Assembly (NCBI GenBank): GCA_945861855.1
Contig: CAMAWG010000005.1
Location: 1 to 64,000 of the forward strand
Source of the DNA: Rhodoplanes serenus
GTDB taxonomy: Bacteria > Pseudomonadota > Alphaproteobacteria > Rhizobiales > Xanthobacteraceae
Reading direction: 5' to 3'
Length of the DNA stretch: 64,000 nucleotides
Positions 55,180-64,000 of this stretch are shown here, piece after piece. The notes beneath the pieces are model-generated. The model saw nothing but the letters and a program-made list of their open reading frames with translations. It ran no database searches and was not told the origin of the DNA. A program made the position numbers and the translations under genes. Position 1 is the first letter of the stretch; each line of letters begins with the position of its first letter.

Positions 55180-56289
55180 GTGGCAGACAAAGTGCTGGCG
55201 GCCGTCCGGACCGGACCGAGCAGGACCGAGATCCGCGAATACCCGATGCCGGATATCCCGACCGACGCCGCGCTGATGAAGATGGAGGTCGGCGGCATCT
55301 GCGGCACCGACGTCAAGCTCTACAAGCATCCGCCGACCAAAGACCACGTGATCATGGGTCACGAGAACATCGGATATATCGCCAAGGCGGGGCACGAGTT
55401 CACCGCGCGCAAGGGCTTCAAGGAGGGCGATCTGGTCTTCGTCGAGCACTATGTCTCGTGCGGCAAGTGCGAGTGGTGCCACGCCGGCCAGTACCGCCAT
55501 TGCGAGAACACCAACTGGCGCACCAACCCCGACGCCATCCGCTACGGCTACACCTCCGCGGAGAAGGCGCCGCACCTGTGGGGCGGGTTCGCGCAATATG
55601 TGTATCTGCCGTGGAACGCGGTGATCCACCACGTGCCCAAGGGCGTCACGCCGGAACTGGCGGGCCTCGTCACGCCGATGGCGAACGGCGTCGAGTGGTC
55701 GTTGTTCGACGGCGGAGTGGGTTACAACTCGACGGTGCTGATCCAGGGCCCCGGCCAGCAGGGCCTGTCCCAGACCGTGATCTGCAAGCAGGCCGGCGCT
55801 TCGCTGATCGTCGTCACCGGCACGTCGAAGGACCGCGCCCGGCTGGAGGTCGCGAAAAAACTCGGCGCCGATCACGTCATCGACGTGACCCAGGAGGACC
55901 CGCTCGCCCGCATCATGGAGATCACCGGCGGCAAGGGCGTGGACGTTTCGCTCGACTGCACCGCCGGCGCTGGCGCCATCCCGATCCTGCTCGGCATCGA
56001 GGCGCTCAAGCGCAAGGCCGGGATCATCGTGGCGCAAGGGGAGCTCCGCGAGTTTCCCAATTTTCCATTGGAGAAATTCACAGTGAAGTTCATCACCATG
56101 AAGAGTGCGCGCGGCCACAGCTACAGGGCCTGCGAGCTGGCGCTGGAGCAGATCGCCTCGAAGCGCTTTCCGCTCGAATTGATCACCACGCACAAGTTCG
56201 GCCTGAAGGACGTCGATCTCGCCATCCGCTCGGTCGGCAACGAGGGCGTGCCGGACGTGATCCATGCGTCGCTGATGCCGTGGGAGTGA
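55180..56289 (+). CDS. Zinc-dependent alcohol dehydrogenase (MDR family)
   Basis: GGICGTDVKLYKH, GHENIGYI, CGKCEWCHAGQYRHC. Confidence 0.85.
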   Translation: MADKVLAAVRTGPSRTEIREYPMPDIPTDAALMKMEVGGICGTDVKLYKHPPTKDHVIMGHENIGYIAKAGHEFTARKGFKEGDLVFVEHYVSCGKCEWCHAGQYRHCENTNWRTNPDAIRYGYTSAEKAPHLWGGFAQYVYLPWNAVIHHVPKGVTPELAGLVTPMANGVEWSLFDGGVGYNSTVLIQGPGQQGLSQTVICKQAGASLIVVTGTSKDRARLEVAKKLGADHVIDVTQEDPLARIMEITGGKGVDVSLDCTAGAGAIPILLGIEALKRKAGIIVAQGELREFPNFPLEKFTVKFITMKSARGHSYRACELALEQIASKRFPLELITTHKFGLKDVDLAIRSVGNEGVPDVIHASLMPWE

Positions 56290-56323
56290 AGATTTAAACG
56301 CTGGATTGGATTGACAAATACTA

Positions 56324-56854
56324 ATGATCCAAACGCATGAAAGAGATTACATCGTCTGGCAAAATCGCGCCGTCGACTTCTACATTGCAGCACGGTCGCT
56401 CGCACGACAGGATTTATCGCGGCCTGCTGCATACTGCGCTGTAATGTCCTTAGAATTGCTGCTTAAGGCAACCCTTGTATATGTTGATCGAAGTTTTGTG
56501 CCGGTCGACGCCAACCACAATATCAAGAAGATGCTACGCATCCTTAAGAACAAGAGTCCAAAAAAGACGGCGGTTTCGATACCTGAGTATTTCTACTTCG
56601 AAGATCGCTATCAATCGGTGAGCCGTTATCCAAAGGAGCCCAAAGGACTGGTGATTCCAGTCTCCTTTTTGACTGACTTGGATGAGGCGTTCGTAACGCT
56701 CATGTCGCTCGTGCCGTTTCAGTTTAATTCGATGCTGGTATCGACCCTCTCTGGGCGTGCAGACTACAAACGCAAGCTTGCTTTGCTGAAGTTCCGAAAT
56801 AGGAAAATGAACAATCTACGAAAACATTTGCAGCCATGGATCCGCAGACGGTGA
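56324..56854 (+). CDS. HEPN-like domain protein
   Basis: AVDFYIAARSLARQDLSRPAAYCAVMSLELLLKATLVY...NHNIKKMLRIL resembles HEPN helical pattern; AT-richer than neighbours. Confidence 0.5.
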   Translation: MIQTHERDYIVWQNRAVDFYIAARSLARQDLSRPAAYCAVMSLELLLKATLVYVDRSFVPVDANHNIKKMLRILKNKSPKKTAVSIPEYFYFEDRYQSVSRYPKEPKGLVIPVSFLTDLDEAFVTLMSLVPFQFNSMLVSTLSGRADYKRKLALLKFRNRKMNNLRKHLQPWIRRR

Positions 56855-56864
56855 GATTTGCAGC

Positions 56865-57830
56865 GTGAGTGGAAAGATAAAAATCGCGATCCCCACCGGC
56901 GACCCGGCCGGCATCGGGCCGGAGATCGCCCTCAAGGCCGCGCTCGATCCGGCCGTGCGCGCGGCGTGCGATCCGATCCTGGTGTGCGATCCCGATCTGC
57001 TGGCGCGTCATGCCAAGGCCTGCGGCATCGATTCCTCGCAAGTCAGCGTGCTGCCCTGCCCGCAGCCGGAAACGGCATCGCTCGGCTTCGGTGTCGTCAG
57101 CCCCATCGGCGGGCGCGCGTCGATTGCGTTCTGCGCCGCCGCGATCAAGGCCGCCATGGCGGGCGACGTGGACGCGGTGGTGGCCGCGCCGCAGCACGAG
57201 ACTTCCATCGCGCAGGCCGGCATCGCATTCGACGGCCACCCGTCGTTCGTCGCGCGGCAGACCGGCACCGACGAGAGCGGCGTCTACATGATGCTGTGCT
57301 TCGGCGACATGCGGATCGCCCACTGCACCCTGCACCGGAGCGTACGCGAGGCCATCGCGCTGATCACGCGCGAGAACGTGGCGCGCACGATCCGCGCGGC
57401 GGATGCAACGCTGAAACGCATGGGCATCGCCGCGCCGAAGATCGCCGTCAGCGGGCTCAACCCGCATGCGGGCGAAGGCGGATTGTTCGGCCAGGAGGAG
57501 ATCGAGATCATCAGGCCGGCGATGGAGGCGGTCGCGGCCGCGGGATTGAACGTCTCGGGCCCGTTCGGCGCCGACACCATGTTCCACATGCCGGGCTTCG
57601 ACGCCTTCGTGGTCATGCTGCACGACCAGGGCCATATCGCGGCGAAGCTGCTCGCGCAGAACGCCGCCGCGGCGCTCACCATCGGCACGCCGATCCTGTT
57701 CGCCTCGGTCGCGCACGGCACCGGCCACGACATCGCCGGCCGGGGCGTCGCCAATCCGGCGGCGATGATCGAGGCGGTGCTGCGAATGGCAAAGGCGAAG
57801 GGCGCGAACGCACGGCATGTTGCCGCGTAA
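56865..57830 (+). CDS. PdxA-family 4-hydroxythreonine-4-phosphate dehydrogenase-like protein
   Basis: IPTGDPAGIGPEIALKAAL; GLNPHAGEGGLFGQEE; HDQGHIAAK. Confidence 0.85.
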   Translation: MSGKIKIAIPTGDPAGIGPEIALKAALDPAVRAACDPILVCDPDLLARHAKACGIDSSQVSVLPCPQPETASLGFGVVSPIGGRASIAFCAAAIKAAMAGDVDAVVAAPQHETSIAQAGIAFDGHPSFVARQTGTDESGVYMMLCFGDMRIAHCTLHRSVREAIALITRENVARTIRAADATLKRMGIAAPKIAVSGLNPHAGEGGLFGQEEIEIIRPAMEAVAAAGLNVSGPFGADTMFHMPGFDAFVVMLHDQGHIAAKLLAQNAAAALTIGTPILFASVAHGTGHDIAGRGVANPAAMIEAVLRMAKAKGANARHVAA

Positions 57831-57838
57831 TGGACCTG

Positions 57839-57913
57839 GTGTCCCGGATTCCGAGTTTGATACGGTCCCGGATCGGCGATGCATCACTTCGTGCTGCATC
57901 GCGTCCGGGACAC
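57839..57913. repeat. Palindromic repeat (gtgtcccgga...tccgggacac type)
   Basis: GTGTCCCGGA...TCCGGGACAC with inner GCGATGCA...TGCATCGC. Confidence 0.8.
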
Positions 57914-57918
57914 GGGCT

Positions 57919-58491
57919 CTAACGGCCGTCGTTCTTCATCGCGGCGTCGTAGCTCGGCGCATTCTCGATCTGATCGAACCAATCGAAGCCCATCTCCTTG
58001 ACGATGCGGTTCGACATCACGATCAGCCGGCATTCCTCGTGATCGCTGGCGACGTGCTGATGCTCGGTGTAGGGCGGCACGTAGATGTAGTCGCCGCGCT
58101 TCCAGCCGTAGGCCTTCGGCTCCTTCGCCCATTCCCACTGGAACGCATCGAGGCAATCGAACTTCAGGTCCCAGTGCAGGTCGTAGCCCGAGCCTTCGAC
58201 CACGAAGATGATCTCCTCCCACATGTGCCGGTGCTTGCCGGACTTCTCGCCGGCTTTGAGGAACTGCATGTAGGCCTCGACGCACATCTCGCGCGTGTTC
58301 AGCTTCTCGTGCACGAGATGCTTGATCAGCCCGTCGGCGGAATGCTCCCATGGCATGTCCTCGGCGAGCACGACGTTGAGCTTGGTCTCGTAGTCCTTGC
58401 GGAACTCCTGCGACGCCTTGACGTCGTCGGCGCGGAAGGTCGCGGTCTTGCTGCCGGAGAGCGACGGGCCGCGATCGGTGAACAGGGTCAT
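57919..58491 (-). CDS. Single-domain cupin protein
   Basis: GKHRHMWEEIIFVVEGSGYDLHWD...GDYIYVPPYTEHQH. Confidence 0.75.
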   Translation of the reverse strand: MTLFTDRGPSLSGSKTATFRADDVKASQEFRKDYETKLNVVLAEDMPWEHSADGLIKHLVHEKLNTREMCVEAYMQFLKAGEKSGKHRHMWEEIIFVVEGSGYDLHWDLKFDCLDAFQWEWAKEPKAYGWKRGDYIYVPPYTEHQHVASDHEECRLIVMSNRIVKEMGFDWFDQIENAPSYDAAMKNDGR

Positions 58492-58505
58492 GGTGCTGCG
58501 CTCCC

Positions 58506-59102
58506 TCAGATATCCGCCGGCGGCTTGTAGTTCTCCGCCCCCTTGGGCGGAATTTTCGACGGCCATTCCACGATCTTCTGGAACAGCAGGTGCATGAAGA
58601 GAAACAGGGGCTTCGCCTTGAACACCAGCAGGATCGCCTCCTCGTCGGCGGAGTCGTTGAAGTGCTGGTGCACGCAGCCGTTCTCGACCAGCATCACGTC
58701 TCCCGCTTTCCAGGGAATGTGGCGGCCGTCGTGCACGTCATGGCCGCGGCCCTTGAGCACGTAGAACACCGCGCTGTTGAGATGGCCGTGCTTCTGGCCG
58801 GATGCGCCCGGCGCGTAGGCCTCGATGTGCGACTCGATCGACTGGGTGATGTTGACCGCCTGGGGCGAGATCACACTCTTGCCGAAATGGCCGGGACCGC
58901 CCTTCCACGGCACGTCCTTCGACGAGAACACCCGCGGCTGATCGACCAGATTTTTGTAGAGATGGCTGTAGGTGCCTTCCAGCGCGCGGACGAAGGTGCG
59001 CTTCTTGGCCCAGCGGTCCCAGTGCTGGTTCTCCTTCTCCAGCCCTTCGTCGGGCGGCTGGTTGTGCCCCGGCCCTGGAACATTTTCGAGAATTCCGGTC
59101 AT
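58506..59102 (-). CDS. Single-domain cupin protein
   Basis: GQKHGHLNSAVFYVLKGRGHDVHDGRHIPWKAGDVMLVENGCVHQHFN. Confidence 0.75.
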   Translation of the reverse strand: MTGILENVPGPGHNQPPDEGLEKENQHWDRWAKKRTFVRALEGTYSHLYKNLVDQPRVFSSKDVPWKGGPGHFGKSVISPQAVNITQSIESHIEAYAPGASGQKHGHLNSAVFYVLKGRGHDVHDGRHIPWKAGDVMLVENGCVHQHFNDSADEEAILLVFKAKPLFLFMHLLFQKIVEWPSKIPPKGAENYKPPADI

Positions 59103-59254
59103 TTTGCCTGGCTCCTTGGGATGGCCGCAGGACAAGGCCAACGCAATGTGGCAGCACCATATCGCGCGTCCTTGTCAAATCAATCCGGCGGCGAGGATAA
59201 TGCGCGGGGACGTTCCGGCCGCCAACACAACGGCGTCGTTCCGAGGGGAGGAAC

Positions 59255-60280
59255 ATGGTGCGCGATACGCTCAAGCGCGGCCTTGTGGCCGCGGCGATCC
59301 TGGCCGCTGCCGTCTCCTCCGGGCGCGCGCAAAGCCCGGCCGAGTTCTACAAGGGCAAGAATATTGACCTCACCATCGGCTACAGCGTCGGCGGCGCCTA
59401 CGACCTTTACGCGCGCATGCTGGCGCGGCACATGGGCAAGCATATTCCCGGCAATCCGAATGTGGTGCCGAAGAACATGGAGGGCGCGGGCTCGCTGCGG
59501 CTCGCCAACTGGCTCTACAACGTCGGCCCGAAGGACGGCACGGCCTTCGGCATCATCGGCCGCGGCACCGGCTTCGACCCGCTGCTCGGCAACAAGGCGG
59601 CGCAATTCGACGCCACGAAATTCACTTGGATCGGCAGCGCCAACAACGAGGTCAGCGTCTGCGTCGCCTGGAACGGCAGCGGCATCGTCAGGTTCGAGGA
59701 CATGCTGACCCGTGAGCTCATAGTCGGCGGCACCGGCAGTTCGGCGGACACCGACCAGTTCCCCAGGATCACCAACGGCGTGCTCGGCACCAGGATGCGG
59801 ATCATCACCGGCTATCCGGGCGGCAACGAAATCGGGCTCGCCATGGAGCGCGGCGAGGTCCAGGGCCGCTGCGGCTGGTCGTGGTCGAGCGTGAAGTCGA
59901 CGCACCAGAAATGGCTCGATGAGAAGAGGTTCAGCATCCTGGTCCAGCTCGCGCTCGACAAGCATCCCGATCTGCCAAACGTGCCGCTCATTCTCGATCT
60001 GGCCAAGACCGAAGAGCAGCGGAAGATCCTCCGGCTGATCTTCGCGCGCCAGGTGATGGGCCGGCCGTTCGTCGGGCCTCCCAATATTCCGCGCGAGCGC
60101 GCCGACGCGCTGCGCAACGCATTCATGGCGACGATGAAAGACAAGGACTTCCTTGCCGACACCGAAAAGGCGCAGATGGAAATCACGCCCGTTTCGGGAG
60201 AGCGGGTGCAGGAACTCGTGAAGGAAATTTATGCCACCGCGCCGGAGATCGCGCAGAAGGCGGCATCATACTTGCGATAG
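59255..60280 (+). CDS. Tct (Bug)-like substrate-binding receptor
   Basis: DLTIGYSVGGAYDLYARMLARHMGKHIPGNPNVVPKNMEGAGS; paralog of 41113..42126. Confidence 0.8.
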   Translation: MVRDTLKRGLVAAAILAAAVSSGRAQSPAEFYKGKNIDLTIGYSVGGAYDLYARMLARHMGKHIPGNPNVVPKNMEGAGSLRLANWLYNVGPKDGTAFGIIGRGTGFDPLLGNKAAQFDATKFTWIGSANNEVSVCVAWNGSGIVRFEDMLTRELIVGGTGSSADTDQFPRITNGVLGTRMRIITGYPGGNEIGLAMERGEVQGRCGWSWSSVKSTHQKWLDEKRFSILVQLALDKHPDLPNVPLILDLAKTEEQRKILRLIFARQVMGRPFVGPPNIPRERADALRNAFMATMKDKDFLADTEKAQMEITPVSGERVQELVKEIYATAPEIAQKAASYLR

Positions 60281-60310
60281 GGCGGCCGGAACTCGCACAT
60301 CAGGTTTTCA

Positions 60311-62065
60311 ATGGACGACAAGGTCACGAACTACACCGGCTGGCAGTCCGACGTCATCGTCGATCTGATCAAGCGATACGATTTCCCCTATATTGCGCTC
60401 AATCCCGGCGCGAGCTTCCGGGGCTTGCACGACTCGCTGGTGAACTACGGCGACAACCAGCCGCCGATGATGCTGTGCAACCACGAAGAGATCGCGGTGC
60501 AGATCGCGCACGGCTACGCCAAGGCGACCGGCAAGCCGATGGTGGTGATCCTGCACAATCTCGTCGGCCTGCTCCACGCCTGCATGGCGATCTACTACGC
60601 CTATCTCGACCGGGTGCCGGTCTTCATCGTCGGCGCCACCGGCCCGATGGACGAGGCCAAACGCCGCCCGCACATCGACTGGACCCACACCGCGCTGGTG
60701 CAGGGCAATGCCGTCCGCGACTACGTCAAATGGGATTATCAGCCCACGTCCATCGACGGCGTGCCGGAGAGCTTCGCGCGCGCCTATTCGGTGATGATGA
60801 CCGAGCCGAAAGGCCCGGTTTACATGTGCTACGACGCGGCGCTGCAGGAGTCGCCGAAGACGCATGACGTGCCGCTGCCGCCCGCGAATGCGGTCGCCGC
60901 GCCCTCGCCGATGGCGCCCGACCCTCGCGCGATCGAGGCGATCGCCGACAAGCTGCTCAAGGCCGAGCATCCGATGCTGCTGCCGGAATACGCCGGGCGG
61001 CGGCCGGGCGGCTTTGAGAGCATCGTCGAGCTCGCCGAACTCACCGGCTCGGCGGTGTGGGACGTCAACAACGCGCTCAACTTCCCGAACAAGCACCCGC
61101 TTTGCCTCAGCATGGACAAGCCGTCGCTGAAAGCCACCGACCTGATTGTCGGCCTCGACGTCAAGGACTGGGAAAAGCAGCTCACCGAGTTGAACAACGC
61201 CAAGCGCATCCGCAAGACGATCCCGCCGCCCAATTGCGACTATGTCGAGATCGGCTTTGCCGAGGTCGGCATCAGCAAATGGGCGATGGATTACTGCCGC
61301 ATGCAGCCCTGCTCGGTGCGGGCGCTGGGCGACACCGCGCTCGGCATCCCGGAGCTTGTTCGCATCTGCCGGGAGAAAATTTCCGGCAATGCCAATCTCC
61401 AGAAGAAGATCGCCGACCGCAAGGTTGCTACGGCCAGGCGCCATGACGAGGTCTGGGCGCAATGGCAGAAGGAATCGCGCAAGGACTGGGACGCCTCGCC
61501 GCTCACCTTCTCGCGGCTCGCCATGGAGGTGTGGGACGTCATCAAGGACGAGGACTGGGTGCTCACCGCCAATGAATTGAAGCATCAGGTCAGAAAGCTC
61601 TGGGACTTCGACAAGCCCTACCGCCACCCCGGCGTCGAGCTCGGCACCTCGACGCAGATCGGCATCTCGCTCGGCGTCGCCCTCGCGCACCGCGAGAAGA
61701 AGCGCATCGTGGTCGATATCCAGCCCGACGGCGACCTGATGTTCGATGCCGGCGCGCTGTGGATCGCCGCCAAGTACCGGATTCCGATGCTGGTGGTGAT
61801 GCACAACAACCGCGCCTACTACAACGACTGGGCGCACCAGATCCGCATGGCGAAGCTGCGCGGCACCGACGAAGCCAAGGCGCATATCGGCATGGACCTG
61901 TTCGGGCCGGAGCCGGACTTCGCGACGCTGGCGAAATCCATGGGCTGCTACGGTGAGGGTCCGATCGCAGATCCGAAGGACGTGAAGCCCGCGCTCTTGC
62001 GGGCGCTGGCCGAGGTCAAGAAAGGCCGCCTCGCGCTGGTCGACACCATCACGCAGCATTCCTGA
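60311..62065 (+). CDS. Thiamine-pyrophosphate-dependent enzyme (acetolactate synthase/benzoylformate decarboxylase superfamily)
   Basis: NHEEIAVQIAHGYAKATGKPMVVILHN N-terminal motif; QPDGDLMFDAGALWIAAKYRIPMLVVMHNNRAYYND TPP motif. Confidence 0.85.
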   Translation: MDDKVTNYTGWQSDVIVDLIKRYDFPYIALNPGASFRGLHDSLVNYGDNQPPMMLCNHEEIAVQIAHGYAKATGKPMVVILHNLVGLLHACMAIYYAYLDRVPVFIVGATGPMDEAKRRPHIDWTHTALVQGNAVRDYVKWDYQPTSIDGVPESFARAYSVMMTEPKGPVYMCYDAALQESPKTHDVPLPPANAVAAPSPMAPDPRAIEAIADKLLKAEHPMLLPEYAGRRPGGFESIVELAELTGSAVWDVNNALNFPNKHPLCLSMDKPSLKATDLIVGLDVKDWEKQLTELNNAKRIRKTIPPPNCDYVEIGFAEVGISKWAMDYCRMQPCSVRALGDTALGIPELVRICREKISGNANLQKKIADRKVATARRHDEVWAQWQKESRKDWDASPLTFSRLAMEVWDVIKDEDWVLTANELKHQVRKLWDFDKPYRHPGVELGTSTQIGISLGVALAHREKKRIVVDIQPDGDLMFDAGALWIAAKYRIPMLVVMHNNRAYYNDWAHQIRMAKLRGTDEAKAHIGMDLFGPEPDFATLAKSMGCYGEGPIADPKDVKPALLRALAEVKKGRLALVDTITQHS

Positions 62066-62171
62066 CCGCTGCGCTGCGTTGCCGCGTCCCAAACGGCTTC
62101 AAGGGGCTATTGCCCACCCGATTCCCGCGATAGTCTTCCCCGCAACGAGAGCATCTCAAGGGAGGACTGCC

Positions 62172-63149
62172 ATGAATCGCACGAGCCTGTGGGCCGGTAT
62201 CGCTACGGTGCTGGTTGCCGCCCACCTCGCGGCAGCGCCCGCGTCGGCCCAGAACTATCCATCGAAGCCGATCAAGTTCATCGTGCCGACCGCGCCGGCC
62301 GGCGTCGGCGACATGCTGGTGCGGGTTTTCCAGCAGAAGCTGGCCGAGTCCGGCAACCCCGCGACGATCGTGATCGAGAACCGCGCCGGCGGCGCGGGCG
62401 TCATCGGCACCGACGCGGTCGCCAAGGCTCCAGCCGACGGCTACACGTTCCTGGTCGGCAATCACGCGGTGCTGGCGATGCTGCCGCACATGCAGAAGAT
62501 CCCATACGATCCGTTCAAGAGCTTCACGCCCGTATTCCTCGGCGTCACGGTGCCCAACATCCTCGTGGTGCATCCTTCGATCCCGGCGAAATCGGTGCGG
62601 GAGCTGATCGCCTATGCCAAGTCCAATCCCGGCAAGCTGACCTATGGCTCGCAGGGCGTCGGCACATCCGGGCACATCGCAGCCGAGCTGTTCAAGCTGC
62701 AAGCCGGCATCGACATCGTGCATGTGCCGTACAAGGGCGCGGCGCCGGCGCAGCAGGATCTCGCCGCGGGTCACATCAGCATGTTGTTCGACGTCGTCTC
62801 GCTGGCCCTCGGTCCGATCCATGCGGAAAAGGTGCGGCCGCTCGGCGTCGCGACCAGGGAGCGCGTCAAGGTGCTGCCGAACCTGCCGACCATGACGGAG
62901 CAGGGAATGGCGGTGGAGGTCGGCGCCTGGTTCGGCTTCTTCGCGCCCGCGGGCACGCCGCCGGCGGCCGTCGCGTGGCTGAATCGCGAAGCCGTCAAGG
63001 TGTTCTCGGTGCCGGAGACCAGCGGGCGGTTCACCGGCCAGGGCGCCGCGGTGCCGCTCGGTACGCCGGAGTCCTTCGCCAAGTTCGTCGAAGCCGAATC
63101 CAACCGCTACGGCGACGTGATCAAGCGCGCGGGGATCAAGCTGGACTGA
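62172..63149 (+). CDS. Tct (Bug)-family substrate-binding receptor
   Basis: YPSKPIKFIVPTAPAGVGDMLVRVFQQKL...VIENRAGGAGVIG. Confidence 0.9.
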   Translation: MNRTSLWAGIATVLVAAHLAAAPASAQNYPSKPIKFIVPTAPAGVGDMLVRVFQQKLAESGNPATIVIENRAGGAGVIGTDAVAKAPADGYTFLVGNHAVLAMLPHMQKIPYDPFKSFTPVFLGVTVPNILVVHPSIPAKSVRELIAYAKSNPGKLTYGSQGVGTSGHIAAELFKLQAGIDIVHVPYKGAAPAQQDLAAGHISMLFDVVSLALGPIHAEKVRPLGVATRERVKVLPNLPTMTEQGMAVEVGAWFGFFAPAGTPPAAVAWLNREAVKVFSVPETSGRFTGQGAAVPLGTPESFAKFVEAESNRYGDVIKRAGIKLD

Positions 63150-63153
63150 CCGG

Positions 63154-64000
63154 CTATCCCGGAGGCGGGACCGTTCCGAAGCGCTTCTGCAGGAACGGAA
63201 CCGCGCCGGTGACCAGCACAAGGATGCCGCATAGCATCGCGATCATGACCATCGGCCACGGCGTGCCGTCGGCGAACAGGCCGTAGAGCTGGGCAAAGAC
63301 GGCGGCCCAGAAATTCTGCATGAACACGCCAACGCCGGCCGCGGTGCCGGCATAGCGCGGAATCTCCGCCATGGCGCCGACCTGGCCGTAGGGCATCGCG
63401 ATGCCCTGCGCCATGGTGATGAACGTGCCCGGAATGAAAAACGCGAGCGGCGTTATGAGGCCGTAGGACAGCGCGGCCGCCTGCCCGCTGACGCTCGCGA
63501 TGGTCAGCATCGATCCGGCGAGCACCATGGTCTCGGTCGAGACCCGGTTGCCGACACGGGTCGAGATCAGATTGCCGAGGAAGAAGCCCCCCGGAAACAG
63601 CAGGAAATAGAGCCCGAATTCCGTCGCCGGTCGGTGCAGCAACTCCGTCATCAGCGACGCCGACGCGGTCGCCATGACCATGAACGCGCCGGTGTTGAAC
63701 CCGCTCTGGAGCACAAAGGCGTTGAAGCGCAGCCGGCGGAACAGCGCGACGTAACTTTGCGCGATGCTCTCTCCGGTCTTGCTGCGCTTCTCGGGCGGAT
63801 GGGTTTCGTACATCGACACATAGACGGCGATCGTGATCGCGGCACCCGCCAGCAGCGCGAAGCCGAACACGCTGCGCCAGCCGAGCGTGTCGATCAGAAT
63901 GCCGCCGATGATCGGCGACACCATCGGGCCGAGGGTTGCGAACATGGTGAGATAGGCAATCGCCTTCACGAGCTGGTCGGCGCGATAGGCGTCGCGCGCG
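63154..64000 (-). CDS. MFS transporter (Bcr/CflA-like), 5' part beyond window
   Basis: APLIGG-like MVSPIIGGILIDTLGWRSVFGFALLAG; frame remains open to the window end. Confidence 0.75.
   Translation of the reverse strand, partial: ARDAYRADQLVKAIAYLTMFATLGPMVSPIIGGILIDTLGWRSVFGFALLAGAAITIAVYVSMYETHPPEKRSKTGESIAQSYVALFRRLRFNAFVLQSGFNTGAFMVMATASASLMTELLHRPATEFGLYFLLFPGGFFLGNLISTRVGNRVSTETMVLAGSMLTIASVSGQAAALSYGLITPLAFFIPGTFITMAQGIAMPYGQVGAMAEIPRYAGTAAGVGVFMQNFWAAVFAQLYGLFADGTPWPMVMIAMLCGILVLVTGAVPFLQKRFGTVPPPG

Noticed and set aside
56324-56854. Toxin-antitoxin pair
   Set aside because: Only one HEPN-like ORF; no adjacent nucleotidyltransferase (MNT) or antitoxin-like gene.
17187-57913. CRISPR array
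   Set aside because: Repeated palindromes are dispersed single elements without regular spacer spacing, and no cas genes are seen.
60308-62092. 594-aa minus-strand ORF antisense to the TPP enzyme
   Set aside because: Mirror ORF; the plus-strand protein carries TPP motifs.

Overview
High-GC alphaproteobacterial chromosome segment, Rhizobiales/Bradyrhizobium-like in gene content and intergenic repeats. Left to right it carries: (i) a short accessory stretch (Sel1-repeat ORF, XRE regulator) ending at a 3' tRNA-Ala(CGC) portion; (ii) a SoeABC-type molybdopterin oxidoreductase operon; (iii) an HWE histidine kinase and an MFS transporter; (iv) a DUF3494 (ice-binding-like)/autotransporter gene flanked by a duplicated MFS gene end; (v) a tad/cpa pilus assembly locus (tadD, tadC, tadB, cpaF, cpaE, cpaD-like, cpaC, cpaB) with no pilin or prepilin peptidase recognised; (vi) a small membrane protein gene flanked by a duplicated RidA gene end; (vii) a fused LplT/PlsC/acyl-ACP synthetase; (viii) a long catabolic region with TctAB, seven Tct-type receptor genes (one frameshifted), cupins, a three-component Rieske oxygenase set, an orphan EutA-like protein, PanB-like, amidase with AtzG-like partner, PdxA-like and TPP enzymes. 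The observations I rate highest are the two 'intact gene - cargo - second copy of that gene's 3' end' arrangements, the interrupted tRNA-Ala with a nested hairpin, and an intergenic-type palindrome read in frame inside a CocE/NonD hydrolase. All family calls come from reading the translated sequence; no database search was run.
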